A DNA stretch of 64,000 bases from the NCBI GenBank assembly GCA_963720075.1, contig CAVREG010000019.1, forward strand, positions 1,054,001-1,118,000, in the 5' to 3' direction. This document shows, piece after piece, positions 45,513 through 54,502 of the stretch. A model generated the notes under the pieces. The model saw only the letters and a list, made by a program, of their open reading frames with translations. It was not told the origin of the DNA and did not search any database. Made by a program: the position numbers and the translations under genes. The stretch comes from PALSA-188 sp963720075. GTDB taxonomy: Bacteria > Acidobacteriota > Terriglobia > Terriglobales > Acidobacteriaceae. Position 1 is the stretch's first letter. Every line of letters starts with the position of its first letter.

Positions 45513-48338
45513 TTAATTGCTTGCGTTCATCAGGATTCGAGTCTTTGCCCGAAACCTGTGCCAGTTTGTGAACTTTATGCTGTTGCGTGAGCACCTTTCA
45601 ATATTTTGAATTCGCGAATTTGCGCAGACCAACACATCCGAGTTTGTTGGCAGCACTAAGTTGCTTCCATCTCCGAGAGCTGCGTATGCGTACTCAATTC
45701 TAGTTTTCGCACGGGTAATAGGCTCCTTCGGCATATACTCGGTTTCGCGTTCCAGCCGGAGCAGATGGAAGTTCGTCTTGTCGAGCCATATTTGCCCGCG
45801 ATAGTCGGGAAACCATGTCCGATTGCCTCCCTTCGGGTCTGCGGCGCGCAGGTAGTAAGACCTATTGTTTTGTTGCGCCACATGGAAATCGAACACCAAT
45901 GCCGGAATGGATCGGAACGTTTCTTCTTTCTTAAGCTTGAACGTTGCGTTGCTAAGCGGAGAGAACACCCCCTGCAATATCGTTGCAAATTCACCATCCG
46001 ACCAATCCCCAGACGATTCAGCCGCGGCCGCATCCACGAGTTTCCCATCAATGTGAATATCGTTGTAATACTCTTGGCCCTCTCTGTATGTCACTTTCGC
46101 CGTTACCATGTCGTCGCGCGGTTCATCGTAAGTGAGCACACGTCCCGCCCAAATTCCAGGCGCCCACCAGGACCGCTTCATTTCCCGATCGCAGATTACA
46201 TCCGGTAATTTCTTTTGCAGCGAGAGCGCAAATTGGCAGGCACTTGCCAGTGCCGCAGAGTATTTGCTTGTCATTGCCTTGGATGCACAGTAGGACTCGA
46301 TTTCTGAGTCTAGTTTCAACCCTGGCGATGTTTGCTCAATGCTGCCACTCGCAGTCGTAGCGTATGGGAGAGTTGATGAGCCATCTTCTTTTTTATCGGA
46401 TTTATCGGAATTCGCGAGCGCCATTGCGTCATGATCGGAAGATTCATGGCTCGCCAATGGTACGGCAGGCGTGGATAGATACGGAATCACCGCACCCATG
46501 GGGGTGACTTGGGTATTCGACGTTTGCGGCAAAACCATCCCGTGCACGTCTGGGGGCGCTTCGGTGCCAGGAGCCACCACAGAAGCTCTCACTTCGCTCA
46601 ACGGGATTTCTAGAGATCCTACCCTCTTCGAGGCGGGATCATAGACTCCTGTGCGCAGATAGATCGCTCCCTTTGGCACATCAATATCCTCATGCAACTG
46701 GACGCCGCCTTGCATGAAGGCAGCATAAAGCTTTGGCGTGACAGACATTTCTGTCGCCCTGACCAGCCAGTTCAGCGGGTTGCCGTCGTGATCGTAGGCT
46801 ACGAGGGAAACTTCGATGTTGCCATGATGCATGCCATCCGGAGTAGTCTCGAACTTGACGTCTTTCGCCGAGATGGCAAAATCGGCGCCGTAACGCGTTG
46901 CCGGTCCTTTGAGTTTCGTGTTGTCTCCGGCCCGAACCGCTCTTGGGGCAGGCTGTGGGTTTGAGGGAGTTACTTTAATTTCGTAGAGAATCTGGCTAAA
47001 ATCTGGCAGGCCCGGTTCCATCAGCGGTCGCAGCGGATCCGCTTGCTTGACCGGAGGCTGTTTGTCGACGTCTTCAGTGAAGTATCCGCGGCGGTAGGAA
47101 AGTTTGTATTTTCCGTCCCGGAGCTTGATCTCGATGCGCCGGTAACTACCATCCATTCGCTTATCGGAGGGGGTATAGCTGATTGTGTAATAGTGCGCGC
47201 CGTTTCGCATGACACGGGCCAGCGCATCGTTAAGTCCATTCGTATTGTAGAAAGCTTCGCCGCCACTATCCTTCGCAATCTCATCTAAAGTGTCGTGACT
47301 GGCATTTCGGTTGAAATTCGCATCTTGCAGTTCCTTGTTCTGGCGTTGAAGCGCCGTGTAGCCGCCGTTCACCCCGGCGGGTATGCTGCTGGCTTCGTAA
47401 GTGGGATCAGTATCGAGCCCCTCTGCAGCAATCGGGTAGATCGCTACCTGCGCGTCAGTGAGCAGGTCAGCGGTATTGCGGATCTGATCTCCGTATTGCC
47501 TCATAACATCAAATGAGTCCTGAAGCGTTGGATCTGGAAAAACGCTCAGAGGAAAAGAACTGGAGAACCAGATGATATTTTTCCGGCCGGGAAAACCGGC
47601 CAGATAGTGCGCCAACTGCTGAAAGGCTTGCAGCGTAATGATGATGCGGGAGTCGAGTTGGAAGGCGGCCGTGTCCGCCTGAAATTGCTGTAGCGCAGCA
47701 ATGGCATCCTGCGAGGCCTGTGCGGCCTCCATGTTCGAGAGTACCTGCTCGTCAACGTTGGCTTCCGTGGTAGTGCGAAGCAGGGGCGAGAGTTCAGGGC
47801 TAGCCCCTCGTTTCTTATCCTTCAGCGCCGCTAGCAACACCGACGAATCGGTGGTGAATCCCTGCACAAAGCGCAATCGCGACGCCAGGGTAAAGATGGC
47901 CATCTGCATTCCCGGGTGAAGTTTCTTCAGATATTTCACCATTTGAGAATGGACGTAGGCCTGGTCTGCGACGGGAGTGTTCAGCGCATCCAGTAACAAC
48001 ACGTTGATCGTGTCCGGAGGGGCGCTCACCGGGAAGTTAGTGAAGATATTTGGCGGCATCGGCGGGATTTTGACTTGCACCGGCGGTGTGCTTTTATGTT
48101 CCTCAAATGACAAGATCGTCTGTGGCTTGCCATCTTCCAAAGCCTGGAAATTCTCTTTCTTCAAACCTTGGACGGGATCATCCTTGCTATTCGTAACAAC
48201 AACATCGAGCAAAACCACGCGCACATTTTTCTGAAATGTGGCAGGAGTCTTTGCAGAGTCAGGCGCAGAAGTTTGGGATTGGAGCAAGCCAACAAAGGCG
48301 GGCAGAATCAGACAAAAGAAGCAGCGGCGCAAAAACAT
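45513..48338 (-). CDS. VWFA-related Acidobacterial protein
   Basis: The 941-residue exported protein starts with a signal peptide (FFCLILPAFVGLLQSQTS). The Acidobacteria-type VWFA region follows: VRVVLLDVVVTNSKDDPVQGLKKENFQALEDGKPQTILSFEEH, INVLLLDALNTPVADQ, FTLASRLRFVQGFT, KNIIWFSSSFP. The usual MIDAS DxSxS reads DALNT. The C-terminal third (from about 700) is a separate module with VCDREMKRSWWAPGIWAGRVLTYDE and YRGQIWLDKTNFHLLRLERETEYM. It is probably periplasmic or surface-bound. It is the last core gene before the tRNA fragment. Confidence 0.9.
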   Translation of the reverse strand: MFLRRCFFCLILPAFVGLLQSQTSAPDSAKTPATFQKNVRVVLLDVVVTNSKDDPVQGLKKENFQALEDGKPQTILSFEEHKSTPPVQVKIPPMPPNIFTNFPVSAPPDTINVLLLDALNTPVADQAYVHSQMVKYLKKLHPGMQMAIFTLASRLRFVQGFTTDSSVLLAALKDKKRGASPELSPLLRTTTEANVDEQVLSNMEAAQASQDAIAALQQFQADTAAFQLDSRIIITLQAFQQLAHYLAGFPGRKNIIWFSSSFPLSVFPDPTLQDSFDVMRQYGDQIRNTADLLTDAQVAIYPIAAEGLDTDPTYEASSIPAGVNGGYTALQRQNKELQDANFNRNASHDTLDEIAKDSGGEAFYNTNGLNDALARVMRNGAHYYTISYTPSDKRMDGSYRRIEIKLRDGKYKLSYRRGYFTEDVDKQPPVKQADPLRPLMEPGLPDFSQILYEIKVTPSNPQPAPRAVRAGDNTKLKGPATRYGADFAISAKDVKFETTPDGMHHGNIEVSLVAYDHDGNPLNWLVRATEMSVTPKLYAAFMQGGVQLHEDIDVPKGAIYLRTGVYDPASKRVGSLEIPLSEVRASVVAPGTEAPPDVHGMVLPQTSNTQVTPMGAVIPYLSTPAVPLASHESSDHDAMALANSDKSDKKEDGSSTLPYATTASGSIEQTSPGLKLDSEIESYCASKAMTSKYSAALASACQFALSLQKKLPDVICDREMKRSWWAPGIWAGRVLTYDEPRDDMVTAKVTYREGQEYYNDIHIDGKLVDAAAAESSGDWSDGEFATILQGVFSPLSNATFKLKKEETFRSIPALVFDFHVAQQNNRSYYLRAADPKGGNRTWFPDYRGQIWLDKTNFHLLRLERETEYMPKEPITRAKTRIEYAYAALGDGSNLVLPTNSDVLVCANSRIQNIERCSRNSIKFTNWHRFRAKTRILMNASN

Positions 48339-48462
48339 CCCAGTCGCCTCTCCGAAACCTTATCACAAAGTGCCAGCGCCGGAACTGAACAGCAACCTAA
48401 CTCTCGCGAAACTAACCTACCGGCCACACCATATCGAAAACCACCTGATTTAGCCTAACATT

Positions 48463-48507
48463 TGGTGGCGGCGCGTGGACTCGAACCACGGACCTACGGA
48501 TTATGAG
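48463..48507 (-). pseudogene. 3' half of a CAU-anticodon tRNA; probable attachment site
   Basis: On the minus strand the sequence is CTCATAA (anticodon loop, CAU), TCCGT (3' anticodon stem), a variable loop, a complete T arm (CGTGG-TTCGAGT-CCACG), the 3' acceptor strand GCGCCGCC and CCA. The bases before the loop (AGTTC) cannot pair with TCCGT, and no D arm or 5' acceptor strand exists. The break falls exactly at the anticodon loop. This is the pattern left when an element integrates into a tRNA gene and one end keeps only the att core. Confidence 0.88.
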
Positions 48508-49124
48508 AACTACACTGCATTCTGATGGGTTATGAAAATTTTCGACTCTACTTGATTCTTCATCGAGTTACAAGCCCCAGTCGTTGATTTGTTTTGATTG
48601 GTTTAGATTGGTTGCAATCATGGTCACATTACAATTTCATTACACTCCACGAGAAAGCTGGCCCGTGGTTCGCCGTGCCAGCGGGACCTAAATTGGCGCG
48701 ATTCCGAGCTTTTTCCGCCAATTCCGTGATTTTCGGGCTGTCTTTCGTGAAAGTACGCATATCTCCTTGTATATCTTATAGTTATACGTTAATCTGCCGC
48801 TATTGCTGTCCTAACGCAGCCAGATTCACCTCTACCAAACCCCCACTGGCAGCACCAAAACCCGTCTAATAGCCTCCTAGCGGGGTACAAACGCTGGTTT
48901 ACAGACAGTTCAAATACCCTTTTTCGCTTCCAAGAGGCTGATTCGAAGTAAGCTAACACCGGAAATAGGCAAGACGAGCATCCACACTGAACCCGACGAC
49001 CAACCTCCACGATCGTTCCTCTAACTTCAGTTTGTTGGAAACTACACAGTGGGAAGGTTGCCCTTTTACGGTCACGCTTGTCTAATGCAGTCGTTCTTCC
49101 GTTCAAAAGAGGGAGCTATCCACA
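48508..49124. other. Non-coding stretch at the element end
   Basis: This 617-base stretch between the tRNA fragment and the phosphatase gene holds no convincing gene; short open frames on either strand lack ribosome sites and protein-like composition. It contains AT-rich sections (for example round 48530-48600) and is where the recombinase-binding arm sites of the element would be expected. Confidence 0.5.
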
Positions 49125-49538
49125 GTGAAAAAGCGAATATTCCGCTGGGCAATCAAAGGGCAGCTTGCACGTGGGCGTAGACCTGGGGTTGAAGGGAAGC
49201 GCAATAGTCAGATCCCAAAGTCTGTAGTGGACGCTTGGATCAGAGAAGCCAAGGAGAAGTATGGCATTCGCTCCATCGTTGTCCTCATGGACGAACGACA
49301 ACTGAGATTCTACGAGAACCTCAAGATGGATTTGGTCTCCTATTATCGATCCAAAGGGTTTCAGGTTGTGCACATCAACGCTCCCAACATGCGAAAGCCT
49401 CCGCTATCCGACCAGCACTTGAAAATGGTGCGAAAAGCGTACCAATTTCTCGACAAGCCCGTCCTGATCCACTGCAGCGCCGGAGTAGGACGTACGGGAG
49501 CGGGAATCCGGTACATCAAGCAGCAACTCGCTGATTAG
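49125..49538 (+). CDS. Small tyrosine/dual-specificity phosphatase
   Basis: The 137-residue protein has the PTP signature HCSAGVGRTG with nucleophile Cys117 and Arg123, and an upstream region (SIVVLMDERQLRFYENLKMDLVSYYRSKGFQVVHINAPNMRKPPLSDQHL) with the Asp-containing general-acid loop expected in dual-specificity phosphatases. The first 25 residues are strongly basic. The start is a GTG with GGGAG nine bases upstream. As the first gene of the element it may act on phosphorylated host or phage proteins, or on phosphorylated RNA ends; this is inference. Confidence 0.85.
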   Translation: MKKRIFRWAIKGQLARGRRPGVEGKRNSQIPKSVVDAWIREAKEKYGIRSIVVLMDERQLRFYENLKMDLVSYYRSKGFQVVHINAPNMRKPPLSDQHLKMVRKAYQFLDKPVLIHCSAGVGRTGAGIRYIKQQLAD

Positions 49539-49661
49539 AGTTCTTTCCCCAGCACCTTTGTCGCTTCAGAGTTTGAATTTTACGAACATCGGTTTTCGCA
49601 GAAGGTTGACCCGCTACTGGCAAACGAATCACATCCAGTTGCCCCCACGCAGCAAATCCTT

Positions 49662-51299
49662 GTGTTACGCGATAGAATTCGCGTCGTCTTGATCGATGCT
49701 TTGTTGTTTGAATTGACAAGGAGGCTAAATCTGATTCCCAAAACGGCGATTCCAGCGGCGCAATATCTGCGCATGTCAAGTCAAGACCAAAAGTGCTCAT
49801 TGCCACTGCAGATATCGGCGATTAGAAAATACGCACAAGAACACGGTTTCATCATAACGAAAACGTACAAAGATCTAGGCAAGAGTGGCGTTGTGCTGAA
49901 ACATCGTAATGGGCTAAAGGACTTACTCCGAGACGTTGTAACTCAAGAAGCGATTTACAAGGTGATATTGGTGCACGATGTCAGCCGGTGGGGCAGATTT
50001 CAGGATCCGGACGAAGCGGCGTATCACGAGTTTTTGTGCAAGCAAGCGGGCGTACCGGTGCTGTATTGTGCTGAAGCGTTCCAAAATGATCTTTCCCTCC
50101 CCAATTCAGTTCTGAAGGCGCTGAAAAGAAACATGGCGGCCGAGTACAGCCGTGATCTATCGGTTAAGTGCTTCAGAGGCCAAAAACGTCTCGTTGAGCT
50201 GGGATTCAGAGTCGGCGCGCCGGCTGGCTATGGACTGAGGCGCCAGGTCGTATCCGCAGAGGGGAAGAGAAAAGACATTTTGAGAGACGGTGAGTATAAG
50301 ACCCTTTTAACGGATCGTGTTGTTCTGATTCCAGGATCCCAAGCTGAAGTCAAATGCATTCGTGCAATTTATGGTATGGCGCTTGAGCGTAAAGGTGCTA
50401 CGCAAATAGCCCGCGAATTGAACAATAAGCATATACGATTCCGTAATGGGAAGGCGTGGCCGGCTTACGCGGTGGACGAGATTCTGAAGAATCCAAAGTA
50501 CATGGGTTGCAATGTCTGGAACAGAACGTCAGAAAAGCTAAGTGGTCCTCGGGTGACAGTACCAAGGGAGGAGTGGATCATTAACCCGCATGCTGCTGCG
50601 CCTATTATCGACTCCGTCACCTTCAATCAAGTGCAGAAGATTCTTCCACGCCTTACGCGATGGACTGACGCAGAGATGCTTCAGAATTTGAGGAAGTTAC
50701 TTATCGAGAGAAAGGCTATGTCTCAGCGGCTAATTAAGTCGACGCCAGGAATGCCGTGCATCGCGACTATCTATCGTCGTTTCGGAGGGTTTCGGCATCT
50801 CTATCAATCGCTGAACTATGGAGGAGTAACAGGTGCTTTTTACAAGACTGAGCAATCAAAACGTACCCTTCTCCTGCGCGATTGCTTAATTGAGAAACTC
50901 AGAAAACTTTTTCCAGGACTTTTCACTGTGGCGTATCTCCCACAAGATATGCGCGCTATTTTTAGATTGAGCTCAGGAAAAACGGTTTCTATCCGAATTT
51001 GTAGGAGGCAGCTAACAGCCGGGGGCAAAATCCGCTGGAGGTTGTACTGCGGTAGACCCATCAAAGGGGAGGATTCGACACTGGTTTGCCTCCTCAATGA
51101 ATCAAACACCGATTTTCAAGAATACTATCTGTTGCCTCACATCGAGACGGAAATGCGGGACTTTCGGCTCAAACCCAACGATCTGTTGTTCGCAGCGGGG
51201 TCGCGATTGTCCGACCTCGGTGATTTCTATGAAACTGCAGAGGGCGTGAGCTGTCAGGACGCCGTTCGCGTGAAAACGCGAAGCGGACGGAGGTGGTGA
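49662..51299 (+). CDS. Large serine recombinase with HNEAR-like repeat, copy 1
   Basis: The 545-residue protein has a serine-recombinase catalytic domain at about 33-180 (YLRMSSQDQ with nucleophile Ser39; VHDVSRWGRF; AAEYSRDLSVK), then a Recombinase domain (GFRVGAPAGYGLRR; KGATQIARELNNKHIRFRNGKAW; ILKNPKYMGCNVWNR). The usual zinc-ribbon cysteines are absent. In that place residues 334-386 read WTDAEMLQNLRKLLIER...GMP...IYRRFGGFRHLYQSL, which fits the homing-endonuclease-associated repeat. A C-terminal domain of about 130 residues follows. The start is a GTG. It precedes a paralogue by four bases. Confidence 0.88.
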   Translation: MLRDRIRVVLIDALLFELTRRLNLIPKTAIPAAQYLRMSSQDQKCSLPLQISAIRKYAQEHGFIITKTYKDLGKSGVVLKHRNGLKDLLRDVVTQEAIYKVILVHDVSRWGRFQDPDEAAYHEFLCKQAGVPVLYCAEAFQNDLSLPNSVLKALKRNMAAEYSRDLSVKCFRGQKRLVELGFRVGAPAGYGLRRQVVSAEGKRKDILRDGEYKTLLTDRVVLIPGSQAEVKCIRAIYGMALERKGATQIARELNNKHIRFRNGKAWPAYAVDEILKNPKYMGCNVWNRTSEKLSGPRVTVPREEWIINPHAAAPIIDSVTFNQVQKILPRLTRWTDAEMLQNLRKLLIERKAMSQRLIKSTPGMPCIATIYRRFGGFRHLYQSLNYGGVTGAFYKTEQSKRTLLLRDCLIEKLRKLFPGLFTVAYLPQDMRAIFRLSSGKTVSIRICRRQLTAGGKIRWRLYCGRPIKGEDSTLVCLLNESNTDFQEYYLLPHIETEMRDFRLKPNDLLFAAGSRLSDLGDFYETAEGVSCQDAVRVKTRSGRRW

Positions 51300-51303
51300 G
51301 AAG

Positions 51304-53040
51304 ATGAAACTAAAAGTTCGATACTTAGTGCCACCTTTCCAGCGGCATAAACGGAATGGAGAACAGGACGATACCGCATCGCCAATCTTGGCTGCGGAAT
51401 ATTTAAGGATGTCGACTGAGCACCAACAATATTCGCTGAAGAATCAGGCTTCGCTGATCCGAGAATATGCAAGAACTCATGGATTCGAGATCATTCAAAC
51501 CTATTCGGACCCTGCGAGAAGTGGGCTGACTCTAAACAAACGGTTCGGCCTCCAACATTTGTTGAGCGATGTTCTGTCTGGGAACTGCTCTTACAAAGCC
51601 ATCCTGGTTTATGACATCAGTCGGTGGGGCAGGTTCCAGGACACAGATGAGGCCGCATGCTATGAATTCCTTTGCCGAACCAACAATAAAGAAGTTCGAT
51701 ATTGCGGGGAGGGGTTCGAAAACGACCAGACGGTCTCAAGTTCGATTTTGAAGACACTCAAGAGAACAATGGCGGCAGAGTTCAGTAGAGAATTGGGGAT
51801 TGGGATCTTTGAGGCAAAGAAGCAACTCACACTTGAAGGGTTTTGGGTGAACGGACGACCCGCGTTCGGGTTGCGACGAAAAATGATCTCAGCTAACACC
51901 AAGAAAAATCAGATTTTGGAATCGGGCGAGCAGAAGAATCGGGGGACTAGTCGTGTGATTTTGGTGCGAGGACCCCGGAAAGAAATCGAATTAGTACAAC
52001 GCATCTACCGTATGGTGTTGTGTGAGCGAATCGGATGTAGTGAGATTGCCCACAAATTGAACACGTTGCGCCTTACGCACAGTGGTAGGCGGTGGAACGT
52101 GGGTTCGATACATAACATTCTTACGAATACTGCATATACGGGATCCCTCATTTGGAGCAAGACCTGTCAAAAGTTGAAGCGTCCTACCGTTCATCTCGAT
52201 CCTGCGCATTGGATCAGAACAAGGGCGGCATTCCGGCCGATTGTTAGTCAAAAGAGTTTTGATCGTGTACAGGACGCACTGAAAATGCGCGGTGCAGAAA
52301 GAACATGGTCAGACAATGATATTTTGCAGAAACTCCGATGCCTTCTTGCAAAAAAGGGACACCTTTCAGCAAAATTGATAGAAGGCACGACAGGAATGCC
52401 CAGCGAGCGTGCGATTCAAAATCACTTTGGATCTTTGCTACAGGCTTACAAACTTATCCAGTTTACTCCTCGGAAAAAAGATATTAAGGCTTCTGATACT
52501 AATAAGCGAACCAGACGTTTGCGGATTGAACTAATCAATAAATTAGTAAATATGTTTCCTGGGAACTTATCGATCTGCAGGTTCTCCGGTTCGCGCAGAG
52601 TCAACATCTATATGGATAGTTCCATGCCAATCTCCGTGTTAATTTGCCCAACCGTACGCACCCCGCTCGGGAACATTCGCTGGCAACTGAGTCCGGTTGA
52701 GACAGAAAGAAAAAATATAACTTTGCTCTGCATGCTCAATGCTGCCAACGATGACCTTCGTAGCTTCCACCTCCTCCATTGTGTAGATCTGCCTGCTCAG
52801 CGCAGACTGCAGGCGAATGATCCCCGGCTAGCACCGGAGGGGCGATTGGAAAAGCTATCGCAATTTTATGAGGTTGCGAAACGTATTGCACGCAACCAGT
52901 TTCCCGAGTTCTGTGGTGCTGTAATCAGCGAAGCATCACAAACTCCGGAGGCTTCAAGTCTGCTTAAAAGGCGAGGGTTTCCGCGTTTGAGCTTCCCGAC
53001 GCCGCACGTCGGAAAGCCCCACAACAACGATAGTTATTAG
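51304..53040 (+). CDS. Large serine recombinase with HNEAR-like repeat, copy 2
   Basis: This 578-residue paralogue of the preceding gene has Ser37 in EYLRMSTEHQ, YDISRWGRFQDTDEAACYEFLC, AAEFSRELGIGIFEAKK, a Recombinase domain ending ILTNTAYTGSLIWSK, and the same repeat at about 335-387 (TWSDNDILQKLRCLLAKKGHLSAKLIEGTTGMPS...IQNHFGSLLQAYKLIQF). The C-terminal domain (SMPISVLICPTVRTPLGNIRWQL...LLCMLNAANDDLRSFHLLH) matches that of copy 1. GGAGG lies 11 bases before the ATG inside the first gene, so translation is coupled. The two may act as one heteromeric recombinase. Confidence 0.88.
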   Translation: MKLKVRYLVPPFQRHKRNGEQDDTASPILAAEYLRMSTEHQQYSLKNQASLIREYARTHGFEIIQTYSDPARSGLTLNKRFGLQHLLSDVLSGNCSYKAILVYDISRWGRFQDTDEAACYEFLCRTNNKEVRYCGEGFENDQTVSSSILKTLKRTMAAEFSRELGIGIFEAKKQLTLEGFWVNGRPAFGLRRKMISANTKKNQILESGEQKNRGTSRVILVRGPRKEIELVQRIYRMVLCERIGCSEIAHKLNTLRLTHSGRRWNVGSIHNILTNTAYTGSLIWSKTCQKLKRPTVHLDPAHWIRTRAAFRPIVSQKSFDRVQDALKMRGAERTWSDNDILQKLRCLLAKKGHLSAKLIEGTTGMPSERAIQNHFGSLLQAYKLIQFTPRKKDIKASDTNKRTRRLRIELINKLVNMFPGNLSICRFSGSRRVNIYMDSSMPISVLICPTVRTPLGNIRWQLSPVETERKNITLLCMLNAANDDLRSFHLLHCVDLPAQRRLQANDPRLAPEGRLEKLSQFYEVAKRIARNQFPEFCGAVISEASQTPEASSLLKRRGFPRLSFPTPHVGKPHNNDSY

Positions 53041-53279
53041 CGCCGCCGAGCCTTGTTTGCAGTGACGACACTTAGAGCAAGACCCCCGTTTTTCGGCACT
53101 TTGGACGACGAGAGTCGAAGCGTAACTCCGCCCCGTCCGATGGAATGCTCGCGACCATCAAGTCTTGCTCGCAGATGCGCCACTTCGAAATCAAGATTGG
53201 CTTTCCAGAATGAGCCTCAATAGGTTGACCCCTGACCGGACAAGCTTTTCTAATACCGACCTACCAACAAGGGGGGTGA

Positions 53280-53882
53280 ATGAAGAGAAAACGGGCTGCC
53301 CTGTACGTTCGAGTGAGTACGGATGAGCAAAACACCAACGCTCAAGAGAGGGCTTTACGAGAATATGTTCAACGGCGTGGCTGGTTGTTACACCATATAT
53401 ATAAAGATTCAGGGATCTCTGGATCTGTCTCTAGCCGTCCTGGCCTCAACGAATTGATGAAAGACTGCCGCCGACGAGCGATAGATGTCGTAGTGGTGTG
53501 GAAATTCGATCGTTTCGCTCGATCCTTGAAAACGCTCATCTCGGGTCTTGAGCTCTGTAGGGCATTCGGTATTGACTTTGTTTCAGTCACGGAAGCAGTG
53601 GACACCTCTCTTCCAGCCGGTGAAATGCTGTTTCAGATGATTGGTGCCGTTGCACAATTCGAAAGATCACTGATATCGGAACGAGTGAAGTCCGGGTTAG
53701 ATCATGCCCGCAAGAACGGACAAATCTTGGGCCGACCTCCACTGCGCGTAATGTCTCGAAAGGAAATTAAAGAGCTGAAGCAGCAGCGTATACGTCGAAA
53801 GCTGCCGTTTAGAACGCTTGCCAAGAATTTTGGCGTTTCGGTGTGGACAGCCCACAGGCTATGCGGAAATCATCGCGCTTAA
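53280..53882 (+). CDS. Resolvase/invertase-type serine recombinase
   Basis: The 200-residue protein is a complete small serine recombinase: YVRVSTDEQNTNAQERAL with nucleophile Ser13, KDSGISGSVSSRPGLNELMKDCRRR, VVWKFDRFARSLKTLI, GEMLFQMIGAVAQFERSLISERVKSGLDHARKNGQILGRPPL (the long helix E), and a C-terminal helix-turn-helix (FRTLAKNFGVSVWTAHRLCG). A strong AAGGGGGGTGA ribosome site precedes the ATG. It could resolve multimers of the element or invert DNA; target sites are not visible. Confidence 0.93.
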   Translation: MKRKRAALYVRVSTDEQNTNAQERALREYVQRRGWLLHHIYKDSGISGSVSSRPGLNELMKDCRRRAIDVVVVWKFDRFARSLKTLISGLELCRAFGIDFVSVTEAVDTSLPAGEMLFQMIGAVAQFERSLISERVKSGLDHARKNGQILGRPPLRVMSRKEIKELKQQRIRRKLPFRTLAKNFGVSVWTAHRLCGNHRA

Positions 53883-53904
53883 TGTTTTGAAATCCTCGAA
53901 AGAG

Positions 53905-54321
53905 TCAATCCGTTACGTGGCGAGACTCGAGAACCCGCAAAGCACGCGCCTTGTAGTTATACAGGAAGCACAAAATATTGCTACCCTTAACCCAGCCAAA
54001 ATCCGCGATGAGGATGCTTTCCTCGAATTCAAGTTTTTGCTCCAAGTCTCTCTCGAACTCATTGGTATCGTCTGTGACGAATGTCACAACCGTTTTGTGA
54101 TATGACGCGCCAGTGTCTTCCTCAGAAAAGACAGCCGACCTATGGAAGAATTTAAGCCCGGAGAACACGTCAACCATTCCGGAATTCGCCGAGTTGTCCA
54201 TGACTCCTATCATGCTGCTGAACACGAAGTGACTTGCGTGTTCAGCACGAAGTTTCCACCGTGCAGCTAGTGCGGTCACGTCCGATTCGTCCTTGTCAAA
54301 GCTGCGCTGCATATCGAGCAC
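53905..54321 (-). pseudogene. Likely remnant of a VWFA-type protein
   Basis: The frame encodes about 138 residues. Reading upstream from its ATG without a break to an in-frame stop near 54385 gives FEVLIVLDMQRSFDKDESDVTALAARW, which looks like the first strand and metal site of a VWFA domain (vLDxxxS), but the DxSxS motif is lost. The rest (FVFSSMIGVMDNSANSG, VVTFVTDDTNEFERDLEQKLEFEESILIADFGWV) could be the following strands and helices. No ribosome site is evident. It is convergent with the resolvase. It may instead be a real small gene of unknown type. Confidence 0.4.
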
Positions 54322-54502
54322 AATGAGTACTTCAAAGACGCCGATAGCGGCGCAGGATGGGAACTGATTGCGTGGTTACGGTCTCCGCAGCCCCGCGTAA
54401 AAGATGTTGCCGCTTCACTGCTGGCAAAAACCCAACATATGCGGCTCCGCAAAGGATTTGCCGCGAACTAAGACTACGCTCGCCGAATCGAAGGACTCGT
54501 AA

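Noticed and set aside
48463..48507. Intact tRNA-Met gene
   Set aside because: There is no D arm and no 5' acceptor or anticodon strand; the five bases before the loop cannot pair.
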